Positions 8,717-19,219 are shown, counted from the stretch's first letter. The stretch: 64,000 bases of DNA from Yersinia kristensenii (GCF_900460525.1 NZ_UHIY01000001.1:372001-436000), one strand, 5' to 3'. Numbers and translations: made by a program. The notes: generated by a model not told the origin, from the letters alone.

Positions 8717-9375
8717 CGGCTCTCCTTATGCCAGCGCCGTTCAACATAACTGCCTAACAGGGCCAGCAAGCTGGTCAGTACCAGATAAGACAAAGCAATC
8801 GCGATATACACCTCAAGCGGGCGGTAGGTCGCCGAAGCCAGTTGCTGCCCGACCCGCATCAAATCGGTGATAGCAATAACCGACACCACCGCTGAGGCCT
8901 TAATCACATCAATTAATTCTGAAATCAGTGACGGCATAGTCAGACGCAACACTTGCGGAATTTGGATATACCACAGCGTCTGACGTGAGCTTAATCCGCA
9001 CATCGCCGCCGCTTCTAATTGCCCCGGCGGGATAGCCGCGAAACCACTGCGCAAAATTTGTGATTGATAGGCCGCCGTATTGAGTGTCAGGGCCATCACC
9101 GCCGCCAGATACCCCGGCAGTGACAACCCCAACTCCCCCGGCAGGTAAAAACACAATAAAACCTGAGCTAAAACCGGGGTACCACGGAATAAACTGATAT
9201 AGACGCGGGCAAATCCTCTGCCAAATCGTGAGTGGCCGCTTTCCATCAGGTAAATCACCACACCGATAAAAAAACCGGCAACAATGGCTACGACACACAG
9301 CGAGGCGGTAGTCACCGCGCCATCTATCAGCATCGGCAGCCAAGATTTCAGCAACTGGAAAAATTCCCCCATCAT
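8713..9375 (-). CDS. Amino-acid-type ABC transporter permease
   Basis: From the ATG at 9375, which follows AGAGGA, the product is about 220 residues. A longer frame from 9441 would overlap the binding protein gene and lacks a binding site. It is a HisQ/GlnP-like permease with the segment FRGTPVLAQVLLCFYLPGELG and the EAA loop EAAAMCGLSSRQTLWYIQIPQVLRLTMP. It starts 9 bp after the binding-protein stop and is coupled to the second permease by an ATGA overlap. Confidence 0.92.
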   Translation of the reverse strand: MMGEFFQLLKSWLPMLIDGAVTTASLCVVAIVAGFFIGVVIYLMESGHSRFGRGFARVYISLFRGTPVLAQVLLCFYLPGELGLSLPGYLAAVMALTLNTAAYQSQILRSGFAAIPPGQLEAAAMCGLSSRQTLWYIQIPQVLRLTMPSLISELIDVIKASAVVSVIAITDLMRVGQQLASATYRPLEVYIAIALSYLVLTSLLALLGSYVERRWHKESR

Positions 9376-9383
9376 CAGTCCTC

Positions 9384-10241
9384 TTACAAACTTGGTACGG
9401 GCATTTGGTCGGCCGGAACATCCATCACGAAGCCGAACCATTTCTGTTGCAATGCTTTCATGGTGCCGTCGTGGTTAGCTTCACTGATGCCATCACTGAA
9501 CAGCTTGACCAAGGTGGCACTGTCGTCACCTTTACGCCCGACCCAACCAAAATAGGTGGTTGGCCCTAACATCGGCTTCAGCGTGGTAAAGATTCCCGGA
9601 CGGGCTTTTATCAATGGGCCAAGGTTGGCCAGCGATTGGGCGACACCATCCAGACGCTGGTTTGCCAGGTCAGCATAGGCTTCGTCGAAAGAGACATACT
9701 GTTTGATTTCTTTGATGCCCGGCTTGCCGCTGGCTTTCAGTTTTTCATTAAATTCTTGCAGCACCTGAAGCTGACCAGAACCGGCTTGGGAGCCGACTAC
9801 CTTGCCACTCAGGTCATCTAATGTATTGATAGAACTGTCGTTGTTACGTTTGAGTAGCGCCACGGTAGATTCAGCAATCGGCACAGTAAACGCGAAGTGA
9901 TCCATACGCTGCTTATTTACCGTCACGGCGGTGACGACGAAATCGAACTTCTTAGCATCAAGACCGGGCAAGATGCCCTGGAAAGGCAGATCAAGTTGCT
10001 TGACCTCAACACCGGGCAGATTTTTCTGCAAAATATGATTCATTAAATCAACGTCATATCCCACAATCTTGCCATTCTCTACCGACTCAAACGGGGCATA
10101 ACGCGCTTCGGTTGCAATGGTTATCGTCTTATCGGCTTTAATTTTATCCAGCAAGTCTGCACTGTGAGCAGTAGCAGAGAAAGCGCTGGCCGCACACAGC
10201 ATTGCCCAGCACAAAGGTATCGCCTGTTTACGTCGTGTCAT
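9384..10241 (-). CDS. Periplasmic amino-acid-type binding protein
   Basis: A 285-residue SBP_bac_3 protein. A clear signal peptide (about residues 1-28, ending ATAHSA) directs it to the periplasm. The fold markers are TITIATEARYAPFESVENGKIVGYDVDLMNHI and FDFVVTAVTVNKQRMDHFAFTVPI. It is the first gene of the seven-gene operon and delivers ligand to the two permeases. The neighbouring carbamoylase and DUF1989 genes suggest the ligand is an N-carbamoyl or ureido amino acid rather than a common amino acid, but this is inference. Confidence 0.9.
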   Translation of the reverse strand: MTRRKQAIPLCWAMLCAASAFSATAHSADLLDKIKADKTITIATEARYAPFESVENGKIVGYDVDLMNHILQKNLPGVEVKQLDLPFQGILPGLDAKKFDFVVTAVTVNKQRMDHFAFTVPIAESTVALLKRNNDSSINTLDDLSGKVVGSQAGSGQLQVLQEFNEKLKASGKPGIKEIKQYVSFDEAYADLANQRLDGVAQSLANLGPLIKARPGIFTTLKPMLGPTTYFGWVGRKGDDSATLVKLFSDGISEANHDGTMKALQQKWFGFVMDVPADQMPVPSL

Positions 10242-10273
10242 GATTGCCGCCCATTTAAAGTAGTGTGAAGTGT

Positions 10274-10290
10274 ATTCAAGTGACTTGAAT
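10274..10290. promoter_or_regulatory. Candidate operator of the transporter/carbamoylase operon
   Basis: The perfect palindrome ATTCAAG-TGA-CTTGAAT, 17 bp with 7-bp arms, lies 33-49 bp before the binding-protein ATG. Its place and size suit the XRE-cupin repressor encoded at the end of the same operon. The rest of the region from 10291 to 10560 is AT-rich and shows no gene. Confidence 0.5.
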
Positions 10291-10560
10291 GTAATGACAT
10301 AAGCATGAACTGTGCCAGCCAGCGTAAAGTGACAGGGGAATTAAAGAAATTAAATATAACTCATTGTAATTAATGCTTTTATTTTAGATTAATTGATCAA
10401 TGGCAGAAACTGATGGAGAGATAAGAGAGATAGGAAAGTGGCGTCACAATGCCCCTGACACGCACAAAATAAGTGCAAATTTGCGTTTTTCCTGTGCAAA
10501 GAGAGAAAGCTAACACCCGCTGATATTAAAGTGCGTTTGTTCCGCTGCTAATTAACACAT

Positions 10561-10590
10561 AAAAACGGGGTCAGCTTCGGCCCCGTTTTT
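10561..10590 (-). terminator. Terminator after dsdA
   Basis: A 10-bp stem, AAAAACGGGG / CCCCGTTTTT, with a 10-nt loop lies 23 bp beyond the dsdA stop. It is symmetric, so it can also stop transcription from the other side. Confidence 0.85.
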
Positions 10591-10612
10591 ATGCTGTTAT
10601 GATCAAATCACA

Positions 10613-11944
10613 TCAAATTTTCGCGGTCGCGAGATACTTTGCCATCTCCTCCACCGGTACCATTCCCCCACCTGTCGCCCAGACCAGATGAGTCGCATTG
10701 CGCATTTTCTCTGCGCTAAAATGATGATCTTTTAAATAATCCGCGCTGATACTAACCCGCGCCGGGCCAGGCATACCGGCTAATGCCGACGGTTCTAGTC
10801 GGATACCTTCATGGCGATTGAGCAATCCGAGCAAGTCATACATTTCTGCATCACTTAAGGTATAAAAACCGTCCAGTAAATGCTCCATGGCACGGCCGAC
10901 AAAACCAGAGGCCCGGCCGACCGCCAAACCATCTGCGGCAGTAATGTTATCGATACCAATATCTTGCACAGAAATATCATCATGCAGCCCGGTATACACA
11001 CCCAATAACATGCACGGTGAATGCGTCGGCTCGGCAAAAATACAATGAACATGGTCACCAAATGCCAGCTTCAAGCCAAAAGCCACCCCACCGGGGCCGC
11101 CACCGACACCACAGGGGAGATAAACGAATAACGGGTGGTTTTCATCAACCACAATCTGTTGTTCGGCAAACTGCTTTTTCAATCGGCCGCCCGCCACCGA
11201 ATATCCCAAGAATAAAGTGGGTGAATTCTCATCGTCGATAAAGAAGCAATTTGGATCTGATTCCGCCTGCTTACGTCCTTGAGCCACCGCCACGCCATAG
11301 TCTTGGGCATACTCCACCACATTGACACCATGTTCGCGCAGTTTGCGTTTTTTCCATTCACGCGCATCCGCCGACATATGTACACTGACACTGAACCCCA
11401 GTTTGGCACTCATGATACCAATCGACATTCCCAGATTGCCGGTCGACCCCACAGCAATACGGTATTGGCTGAAGAACCGGCGGAAATCATCGGAAAATAG
11501 CTGACTGTAATCATCAGATTCCCGTAATAAACCGGCCTCTAGCGCCAGCTTTTCCGCATGAGTTAAGACTTCATAAATACCGCCACGGGCTTTAATTGAA
11601 CCGGAAATCGGCAAGTGGCTATCTTTCTTTAACAATAATCGGCCGGTTATCTCCACCCCATAGCGCTGTTGCAGTGCATTTTGCATGGCGGGGATAGCCA
11701 CAACGTCCGACTCGATAATGCCCTTAGTGGGCTGTGTTTCAGGGAATGCCAGGCATAAGTAAGGCGCAAAACGCTGCAATCGCGCCTCAGCATCAGCCAC
11801 ATCCTGTGCAGTTAGCCCCACATATGGCAACCCCTTTTCAACTGTGGTCGCCTGCGGGTTAAACCAAGTTACCTCCTCTAAATTGATAAGCTTTTTAACC
11901 AAAGGGTTGTCGGTAATTAATTTATCAATTTCGGTGCTTTTCAT
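10613..11944 (-). CDS. dsdA: D-serine ammonia-lyase
   Basis: Deaminates D-serine to pyruvate and ammonia with pyridoxal phosphate. From the ATG at 11944 the product is 443 residues, close to E. coli DsdA (442), and begins [10 protein letters not shown]. An ATG at 11965 overlapping the dsdX stop would add seven residues. The PLP lysine is in [16 protein letters not shown] (about residues 113-128), and the phosphate-binding glycine loop is [13 protein letters not shown]. The WFNPQ and [11 protein letters not shown] segments match the family. It detoxifies D-serine and lets the cell use it as a carbon and nitrogen source. It is co-transcribed with dsdX. Confidence 0.96.
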   Translation of the reverse strand: MKSTEIDKLITDNPLVKKLINLEEVTWFNPQATTVEKGLPYVGLTAQDVADAEARLQRFAPYLCLAFPETQPTKGIIESDVVAIPAMQNALQQRYGVEITGRLLLKKDSHLPISGSIKARGGIYEVLTHAEKLALEAGLLRESDDYSQLFSDDFRRFFSQYRIAVGSTGNLGMSIGIMSAKLGFSVSVHMSADAREWKKRKLREHGVNVVEYAQDYGVAVAQGRKQAESDPNCFFIDDENSPTLFLGYSVAGGRLKKQFAEQQIVVDENHPLFVYLPCGVGGGPGGVAFGLKLAFGDHVHCIFAEPTHSPCMLLGVYTGLHDDISVQDIGIDNITAADGLAVGRASGFVGRAMEHLLDGFYTLSDAEMYDLLGLLNRHEGIRLEPSALAGMPGPARVSISADYLKDHHFSAEKMRNATHLVWATGGGMVPVEEMAKYLATAKI

Positions 11945-11961
11945 AAAATGTCTCTTTGCGA

Positions 11962-13299
11962 TCATATGATGTAAGAAAGTAGGAAAGTGGTGCCTAATGC
12001 AATCACCGACGCGATAAAGGTTGCGGTGGTGTAATATTTAAATGTCTCACTCAACGTAGCGCCGCAATATTGTTTTACTAACCAGAATAGCGAGTCAGTG
12101 ACAATAGTGAAACCAATTGCGCCTGAGCCAATAGCCAGAGTGATAATTTCCGGGCTGACATGGGGATACATCGGTAATATCGGGGATACAATGGCGGTTG
12201 CCCCCATCATAGCGACCGTTGCAGAACCCACTGCGGCGTGTAGGATTAACGCCACTAACCATGCCAGAAGAATCGGGTGCATATCCAGATTAGATAAAAT
12301 CACCGCCAGCGAATCTGCCAACCCACTGGCTTTTAATATTCCGTTAAATGCGCCACCGGCACCGATAATTAATAGAATATTGGCGATAGAAGAAAAGCTC
12401 TCCTCCGTTTTCGCCAACAGAGTGCTCATGCCCATATTTTGGCGGATACCTAAAGTGTAATAGGCAACAAACGCCGCAATAAACATGGCAGTAATCGGAT
12501 TACCGATAAACTCTAATATTAAATAAGCCGTAGTGCCCTTTTCCATATTCAACTCTGCGGCTGTTTTCGCCAGCATCAGAATAATGGGCAGTAATACGGT
12601 AAATAAAGTCGCGCCTAATGACGGTAATTCATCCTCATTACGCACTTTCACTTCGGAGAAGGCTTGCGGTACTGTTTTAAACGGCAGTCGATTACCGACA
12701 ATGCGCAAGAACAGTGGCCCACCAATTAATGACGCAGCTAACCCAACCACCAGCCCGTAAACAATAACAGTACCAATGTCAGCCCCTAAAGCATTGGTGA
12801 CATACATGGCTGCCGGATGCGGCGGCACCACGCAATGCACCGCCATCAATGCCGTACACAGAGGGATCGCTAACTTCAATAGTGAGGTATTGGTTTTTTT
12901 AGCGATGGAAAATGCCAATGGAATCAATAATACAACCCCAACTTCAACAAACAGGGTAATACCACAAATTACCCCCACCAGCACCATGGTGACATCGGGA
13001 GATAACCAACGACAGCGCTGTAAGGTGATTCCGATGCGTTCTGCAGCACCGGATATTTCCATCATCTTCCCTAAAATCGTCCCCAGCCCAATCACGGCGG
13101 CCAGAAAACCGAGAGTACCGCCAATTCCCCCTTCAATCGAATTCACCATCTCCAGCGGATTCATCCCCATTAATAGCCCGACATAAAAACTGGCTAATAA
13201 TAGTGCAAGAAAAGGATGTATTTTCAGTTTTACAATGGTGAAAATAATAATAATGATACTCGACAATAACGTCCCCACTACCCATATTTGTGAGTCCAT
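11962..13299 (-). CDS. dsdX: D-serine permease of the gluconate/proton symporter family
   Basis: A 445-residue inner-membrane protein with about 12 hydrophobic segments. It belongs to the GntP family and matches DsdX, a D-serine:H+ symporter, as shown by position and by segments such as [30 protein letters not shown] (split here by family knowledge) and [16 protein letters not shown]. It lies immediately before dsdA and divergent from dsdC, the usual DSD layout. Confidence 0.93.
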   Translation of the reverse strand: MDSQIWVVGTLLSSIIIIIFTIVKLKIHPFLALLLASFYVGLLMGMNPLEMVNSIEGGIGGTLGFLAAVIGLGTILGKMMEISGAAERIGITLQRCRWLSPDVTMVLVGVICGITLFVEVGVVLLIPLAFSIAKKTNTSLLKLAIPLCTALMAVHCVVPPHPAAMYVTNALGADIGTVIVYGLVVGLAASLIGGPLFLRIVGNRLPFKTVPQAFSEVKVRNEDELPSLGATLFTVLLPIILMLAKTAAELNMEKGTTAYLILEFIGNPITAMFIAAFVAYYTLGIRQNMGMSTLLAKTEESFSSIANILLIIGAGGAFNGILKASGLADSLAVILSNLDMHPILLAWLVALILHAAVGSATVAMMGATAIVSPILPMYPHVSPEIITLAIGSGAIGFTIVTDSLFWLVKQYCGATLSETFKYYTTATFIASVIALGTTFLLSYII

Positions 13300-13527
13300 A
13301 GCTAACCTCTTCTAATAATAAGTTCTGTCTCCATTGAATAAGAATTAGCCGGTACTGACAAATGATAAAAAACGCCCTTCAGATGATCCAGATTGAACCA
13401 AACATGTCATATGGGTCAAAGTTTTATCATTAATTCGGATTTGCATCACATTAGATAATCCTAAGAACGTAGTTTTCGGGGTGATGAGATATGCTATTGA
13501 GACGAATAGATTGTCTGAGAGGCCGCT

Positions 13528-14469
13528 ATGTACCCGGAAAAAAGCTATATCACTCGCAATAAACTCTTGAATGGTTATCAGCTATCTAAACTTTATACCT
13601 TTGAAATTGCCGCGCGGCATAGCTCATTTGCTCTGGCCGCCGATGAGTTATCAATCAGCCCCAGTGCCGTCAGTCATCGGATTAATAGTCTTGAAGAAGA
13701 ATTAGGTTTTAAATTATTCCAGCGTTTTCACCGCAAGGTAGAACTTACTAGCGAGGGGGAGCGTGTATTTTGGGTCCTGAAGTCTTCACTCGAATACCTT
13801 AATCAGGAAATCCTGGAAATAAAGAATCAAGAGCTGTCCGGCACCCTCACCGTCTATTCTCGCCCCTCCATTGCCCAATGTTGGCTGGTGCCCAAACTGG
13901 CTGATTTCGCCTATCACTATCCTGCTATTAGTTTGAATATTCTGACCGGCAATGAGAATGTCAATTTCCAAGGCGGCGGTATTGATTTGGCTATTTACTT
14001 TGACGATAAAACGCCGGAGAAATTGTCTTATCAACACTTGATGGATGAATCTATGGTGCCCGTGTGTAGCCCAGAATATGCAGAAAAACATCAACTTTAT
14101 GGCAATCTGAACAATCTGCGACAATGTACTTTACTGCATGACCGGCAAGCTTGGAGTTATGATTCCGATAACAGCGAGTGGAATACCTGGAGCCAGCAAG
14201 CGGGTGTTGATCTCGCGCCCCTACAGCGCAGTATGGGCTTTGACCGCTCAGACCTGGCCGTTATTGCTGCGATTAATCATGTCGGTGTCGCCATGGGGCG
14301 CAAGAAACTGGTGACCAAACGGCTGGAAAATAGGGAACTGATCATGCCATTTCCTGGAATGGAAGTGAGGTGTGAACAGCGCTATTACATCTCGACACTA
14401 TCTGAGCGGCAATGGCCGAAAATTAATGCTTTTATTCGCTGGCTCAAGAAGATGGCAGAAGAGTCTTAA
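13528..14469 (+). CDS. dsdC: LysR-type activator of D-serine catabolism
   Basis: A 313-residue LysR regulator. The N-terminal winged helix (about 18-77) contains SSFALAADELSISPSAVSHRINSLEEELGFKLFQR, followed by an effector-binding domain (about 105-300). It is divergent from dsdX across 228 bp, as in E. coli, where DsdC with D-serine activates dsdXA. The ATG follows GAGG. The intergenic stretch 13300-13527 should contain its operator; I cannot pick a specific site with confidence. Confidence 0.92.
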   Translation: MYPEKSYITRNKLLNGYQLSKLYTFEIAARHSSFALAADELSISPSAVSHRINSLEEELGFKLFQRFHRKVELTSEGERVFWVLKSSLEYLNQEILEIKNQELSGTLTVYSRPSIAQCWLVPKLADFAYHYPAISLNILTGNENVNFQGGGIDLAIYFDDKTPEKLSYQHLMDESMVPVCSPEYAEKHQLYGNLNNLRQCTLLHDRQAWSYDSDNSEWNTWSQQAGVDLAPLQRSMGFDRSDLAVIAAINHVGVAMGRKKLVTKRLENRELIMPFPGMEVRCEQRYYISTLSERQWPKINAFIRWLKKMAEES

Positions 14470-14586
14470 ACAGTAGCGCTTTATGCCAGTAGCGCCCAAA
14501 CTTCCCCCTGTTCGAAGAGGCGAAAGAAGCCCCACGAATCAATAGACCAAAGCTATCTCAACGATAGGCAAAACTGCCCTTCTAGC

Positions 14587-14600
14587 TTGATAAAAGTCAA
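14587..14600. promoter_or_regulatory. Candidate FNR site upstream of the peroxidase gene
   Basis: TTGAT-AAAA-GTCAA matches the FNR consensus TTGATNNNNATCAA at nine of ten fixed positions. It lies 115 bp before the preferred peroxidase start. E. coli yhjA is known to be FNR-activated, which supports the call. Confidence 0.55.
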
Positions 14601-14714
14601 CCCTCCCTCAGCACAACCCAGAGATAATCCCATTTAATAAATAGGGTTATTAGCAGGGTAAAAACATAAATGCGAAAGCGGCTACCGCTTTCCACACAAC
14701 AAAGGAGTGCTGCT

Positions 14715-16136
14715 GTGATAAGAAAATGGCTAATTGGCGGAGGTATATTAGTAATTGCAGGTTATCTGGGTGTAGCCGGTTATATCTACATGACGGATAA
14801 TACGCGCAGTAACACATTAATCAGCGAGGAAAAACAATTATCCCAGGAAACATCCCCCACGGTAAGCAATACAAAAATAACCAACCAACAGATCAGTAAC
14901 CTGTTTTATCAAAAAGGCTGCGATTATTGCCACACCAGCAGTGCATCTCTGCCGTTTTATGCAGCGATCCCGGGTATAAAACAATTAATGGATTACGATA
15001 TTCAACAAGGCAGCCAATATTTCTCACTGGAACCGACCTTATTAGCGATTAAAGAAAATCGCGCCATACCGGAGGCTGATTTAGCCAAAATAGAGTCGGC
15101 CATTGCTCGCGAACAAATGCCACCACAGCGTTTTGCCGTTTTACACTGGGCTTCAGGTATCAATGCTGAAGAAAGAAACCACATCCTTGATTGGGTTAAA
15201 GCACAGCGGGCGGAACATTTCCCTTCCACCAGCAGCAGTGACATGCAACATTTGGCGTTACAACCGCTGCCAGATGCATTGCCGGTCGACAGTCAAAAAG
15301 TGGCCTTGGGTTCTCGTTTATTCCACGACCCGCGGTTGTCCAGCGATAACACTGTCTCCTGCGCCAGCTGCCATCTGCTCTCTAAAGGAGGAGTCGATAA
15401 TTTGGCGACTTCAACCGGTGTTGATGGTCAGAAAGGCGGAATAAATGCGCCGACGGTCTTCAATGCCGTATTCAATGTGAATCAATTCTGGGATGGCCGT
15501 GCCGTTGATTTACAGCAACAAGCCGGTGGGCCACCACTCAATCCGGTGGAAATGGCATCAGCCTCGTGGGATGACATTATTAATAAGCTGCAACAGGATG
15601 CACAGTTAACACAGGAGTTTGTTCAAGTTTATCCGCAAGGTTATTCCGAACACACCATTACTGATGCCATTGCTGAATTTGAGAAAACGTTGACCACGCC
15701 AAATAGTCCTTTTGACCGCTATTTGAAAGGTGACGCCAATGCCCTCACCGCCAGTCAGAAAAATGGCCTGGCATTATTCCAGCCAAATAAGTGTGATACC
15801 TGCCATGTGGGTAAGAATATTGGCGGGCAGTCCTATGACCTGATGGGATTAAAAGCTAATTACTTTGCCGACCGACCCAAAGAGCTAACGGCTGATGATT
15901 ATGGGCGTTTTAATGTCACTAAAGATCCCCGTGATATGCACCGTTTTAAAACACCGGGTTTGCGGAACATTGCTCTGACGGCACCTTATTTCCACGACGC
16001 ACAGGCCGAAGATTTGAATCAGGCCGTTGAGATGATGTTGAAATATCAAGTGGGGACTAACCTACCGCAGCAAGACGTCAAAGATATCGTCGCATTCCTT
16101 GAAAGCCTGACCGGAGAATATATTCCACATCAGTAA
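14715..16136 (+). CDS. ccp: Tri-haem cytochrome c peroxidase, YhjA type
   Basis: About 473 residues from the GTG at 14715, which follows AAAGGAG at an ideal distance. An ATG at 14670 would add 15 basic residues and has a poor binding site; the E. coli homologue also lacks them. An N-terminal anchor helix is followed by three CxxCH haem sites: CDYCH (the extra N-terminal haem domain), CASCH and CDTCH (the MauG/Ccp core). VPQ-like proximal segments and FWDGRAVDLQQQAGGPP are typical of the family. It reduces hydrogen peroxide in the periplasm with electrons from the quinol pool and supports peroxide respiration without oxygen. It stands alone. Confidence 0.92.
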   Translation: MIRKWLIGGGILVIAGYLGVAGYIYMTDNTRSNTLISEEKQLSQETSPTVSNTKITNQQISNLFYQKGCDYCHTSSASLPFYAAIPGIKQLMDYDIQQGSQYFSLEPTLLAIKENRAIPEADLAKIESAIAREQMPPQRFAVLHWASGINAEERNHILDWVKAQRAEHFPSTSSSDMQHLALQPLPDALPVDSQKVALGSRLFHDPRLSSDNTVSCASCHLLSKGGVDNLATSTGVDGQKGGINAPTVFNAVFNVNQFWDGRAVDLQQQAGGPPLNPVEMASASWDDIINKLQQDAQLTQEFVQVYPQGYSEHTITDAIAEFEKTLTTPNSPFDRYLKGDANALTASQKNGLALFQPNKCDTCHVGKNIGGQSYDLMGLKANYFADRPKELTADDYGRFNVTKDPRDMHRFKTPGLRNIALTAPYFHDAQAEDLNQAVEMMLKYQVGTNLPQQDVKDIVAFLESLTGEYIPHQ

Positions 16137-16153
16137 CAAGAATTAATATCATC

Positions 16154-16185
16154 AATATCCGCAGCCTTGATAATCTGCGGATATT
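16154..16185 (+). terminator. Hairpin after the peroxidase gene
   Basis: An 11-bp stem, AATATCCGCAG / CTGCGGATATT, with a 10-nt loop starts 18 bp after the stop codon. The T-tract is poor. Confidence 0.6.
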
Positions 16186-16247
16186 CCTCACTCATGATGA
16201 GTCAAATATAACCGCACCTAACGAATATTCAGTCAATTATCTTAATA

Positions 16248-16261
16248 TTGATCTGGATCAT
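16248..16261. promoter_or_regulatory. FNR-like site upstream of the autotransporter
   Basis: TTGAT-CTGG-ATCAT matches the FNR consensus at nine of ten fixed positions. It is 262 bp before the autotransporter start in a 386-bp AT-rich gap (16137-16522) that otherwise shows only the terminator hairpin and no gene. Confidence 0.3.
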
Positions 16262-16522
16262 TTTCATGCGCAGCTAAGATTTTTCCTACAAAGATACTCG
16301 TGAGTTCCCATACTCTACCAAAGATTAGTTTGTTACCCTCCATTCACTGATTTAAAACACTGACATTCATTAATTTGAATTTATAAATCATTTAAAATAA
16401 TCATCATTATACTTGTTAAAAATACCACGCATCAAATCAATAAACACCTCTAAATAATAACGTATCAACTGAGAATACGCGAATATCAATAAATTTATAA
16501 AATAACCAGGAATCTTGCCGCA

Positions 16523-19087
16523 ATGAATATTAATATAAAAAGAACCTATTTAAGTATTGCTATTTCATCTATTATTTACACAGCAAATATTAATGCTGCG
16601 CCTTGTGTGGGCTACACCGTCAATGATATTTGCGAACAAACAAAATCTGGTGCAGGTGAATTTCACAGTATTTCTCTCGGAGACGGCGTAACGGCCGGGA
16701 CAGAAGATCACCATTTCATCTTTAATGGTGAAGGGTATGAGTTATATAAACCTCATGATTATTTCTCTGCCGCGGTAGCCCTGGGTACTATTCGCTATAC
16801 CGAGGTCAACAACAGCCGTTTTACTATTACTGGCACCCATTATCAAGGTGGCCCAACCTATGAAGGGCGGGCAGAAAATACCACGCTAAACAATAGCTTA
16901 ATGTGGGTAATGACATCGGCAGACCAAACGCTTGCCAAAGGTAACTCCGCGGTAGTGGTTTCCACACAATTCGCAATGGGTGGGAATATTTATACTGAAA
17001 CTGCCGAGGATGGCAGTATTGAGTTCGACCCATACATAACGAATAGTCGCTATCAAGATACGTCCTATGAAATGTTGTGGGGAATGAAAAAAGAGTCAAA
17101 AAACTGGGATACCAAAGCCACATCATATAACTCGGAATTTGTAGACTCCAGCCGTCAGGTTATCGCAGCCAATGGTCATAGTGTTGATGCAACATTTTAC
17201 GATAAAGCCTCCCAGCGCATTGATGATACAGGGCTTGCTAGTGCTGCCATATTTAACGGTGCCGCTTACCAAAATATTTATACCGGTGGTTAATCACAAG
17301 ATACGACCTTATTTGATCAAGCTTATTCTTGGGTGCGAGCCGGAGGAAAATTAACTGGGCTGACGCAAGTCAATAATGCTGCTTCTGTATATCTTGATAC
17401 TGATGAAATTAACGGAGCTTACGCGCAAAATGTCGTGCTTAATGGTGAAGATACTCATTTAGTCGTGCGATATAATGCTGCGAATAATGCCTTTGCAACC
17501 ATTGATGATTTAATTTTGAATGGCGGTGAGGTTGCGTTCCAGTCAGGTACTGGCAGTAATTATACCTCATTAAATATTGGGACACTTTCGGGCTCAGGCT
17601 CTTTCCTGTTCAACACGTCAATTGCTGAAGGTAAAGGTAACTTTGTTACTATCGCGAATGCCAGCGGTTTGCACAAAGTGATGGTAAATGATTCTGGCAC
17701 TGAGATAACCGCGCCAGGCGAGACAACATTGGACCTTATTCACGATCTCAGTGGTCATGCTCAATTCACTCTCGCTTCACTCACCGGTGCAAACATCACT
17801 GAAATTGATGGTGGTACATATGTCTATGGCCTGAAAAAGTGGGATAACTCGGCACGAGCTGGAGGTAATTTATGGTATTTAGGCAGCACTTTAGATGCGG
17901 GTCTTGAACCTGAAGAACCGGCCATCCCTACAGAACCTGAAGAGCCTGCAACACCCGTAGAACCTGAGCCTGAAGAACCTGCAACACCTGCAGAGCCGGA
18001 GCCTGAAGAGCCCGCAACACCTGCAGAACCGGAGCCAGAAGAGCCCGCAACACCTGCAGAACCGGAGCCAGAAGAGCCCGCAACACCTGCAGAACCTGAA
18101 CCTGAGGCACCGGTAACAACTGAACCTGGACCGGCTCCGGTAGAGCCAACACCAGACACAGGATTGAAAACAACGCCATCCACTGATGCTGTATTAAGTA
18201 TGGCCTCTGCGAACCAGTTTATTTTTGATGGCGAATTGCAAAATCTGCGCTTACGCAAAGGTGATTTAAATAACAGTAAGGGTGATAACGCCAGTGTTTG
18301 GGGCCGCTATTTGACCAATAATACTCGCGTCAATGCCACTCATAATGCTGCCTATCGTTTACAGCAAGATGGCTTTGAAATCGGTGCCGATAAAGTATTT
18401 GGTTTGTCTTCAGGGCAGTTAGTCTTAGGCGGTTTTACCTCTTATAGCAATAACCGAGTGAAACATGCCCGTGGTGGGAATAGTTCGATTGATAGTTACA
18501 GCCTGGGTGCTTATGGCAGTTATTTCGATAACAGCGGCTATTATATTGATACTGTTCTTAAAGCTAACCGCTTTAAAAATTCACTGAATGCCAATATGAC
18601 TAACGGCGGTTCAGTACAAAGTGATTATAACCAAAGTGCCGTCGGTGGGTCACTTGAGGCGGGTTACCATTACAAACTTTCTGATAATTGGTTTGTAGAA
18701 CCCTATGCTCGTGCCAGTTATTTCACCGCACAAGCAAAAGATATTGCACTTAGCAATGGCATGAAAGCGAACATTGATCATAACCGCTCAGCAAAAGGCG
18801 AATTAGGAACCCAGGTTGGGACGAAATTTGATCTGAAAAATGGCGCGATTATTCGCCCTTACGCTAAAGTCGCGATTGAACGAGAGTTTATTACGTCAAA
18901 CACCGTGACGATTAACCAATTGAATGATTTTAATAATGATTTTTCTGGTAATACGGCTAAGTATGGGCTGGGTATGGATGTTAACCTGACCAAGCAAACC
19001 ACGGTTTATGCTGAAGCCAATTATCGTAAGGGCACGTATGTCGAATCACCAATAATGGCGAACATCGGCTTCCGCGTTAATTTCTAA
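16523..19087 (+). pseudogene. Autotransporter interrupted by one in-frame stop
   Basis: One continuous frame of 855 codons is broken only by TAA at 17291-17293. The first part (256 residues) has a signal peptide (about 1-26, ending NINA) and the start of a passenger. The second part resumes at once in the same frame (SQDTTLFDQAYSW...) and runs through the passenger, a Pro/Glu-rich linker with 33-bp repeats, and a C-terminal beta-barrel of about 290 residues ending in phenylalanine (NIGFRVNF). This is a type Va secretion protein, normally a surface or secreted adhesin-like factor. With the stop, the barrel would not be made unless TAA is read through or translation restarts at GTG 17333, which lacks a signal peptide. 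A sequencing error, a CAA-to-TAA change or genuine decay are all possible. Confidence 0.85.
17960..18091 (+). repeat. Four tandem 33-bp repeats coding EPEPEEPATPA
   Basis: Four 33-bp units (17960, 17993, 18026, 18059) encode EPEPEEPATPA. They are preceded by two shorter, related 27-bp units and followed by a degenerate unit. Units three and four appear identical in DNA, which suggests recent slippage or expansion. The block is the spacer between autotransporter passenger and barrel. Confidence 0.9.
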
Positions 19088-19104
19088 ATAAAGTATCTGA
19101 TAGA

Positions 19105-19140
19105 GGGCTTCTTGTGGTAACGCAGGAAGCCCATTTTTTA
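19105..19140 (+). terminator. Terminator after the autotransporter
   Basis: The stem GGGCTTC / GAAGCCC with a 14-nt loop is followed by ATTTTTTATT, a standard intrinsic terminator. Confidence 0.85.
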
Positions 19141-19219
19141 TTCTCCAATAAAATCATTGATTAAAAATAAGACATCACGTTATTCTCATTTTGAATTTCA
19201 TAATAAAAAAGGAATGGAA

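Noticed and set aside
9376..9441. Longer start for the second permease
   Set aside because: It would overlap the binding-protein gene with no ribosome binding site; ATG at 9375 follows AGAGGA.
17960..18091. CRISPR array
   Set aside because: The repeats are contiguous without spacers and in frame within a coding sequence.
17824..18258. Long minus-strand frames over the autotransporter repeat
   Set aside because: They are antisense shadows of the Pro/Glu repeat, with very low-complexity Ser/Gly or Leu/Gln translations.
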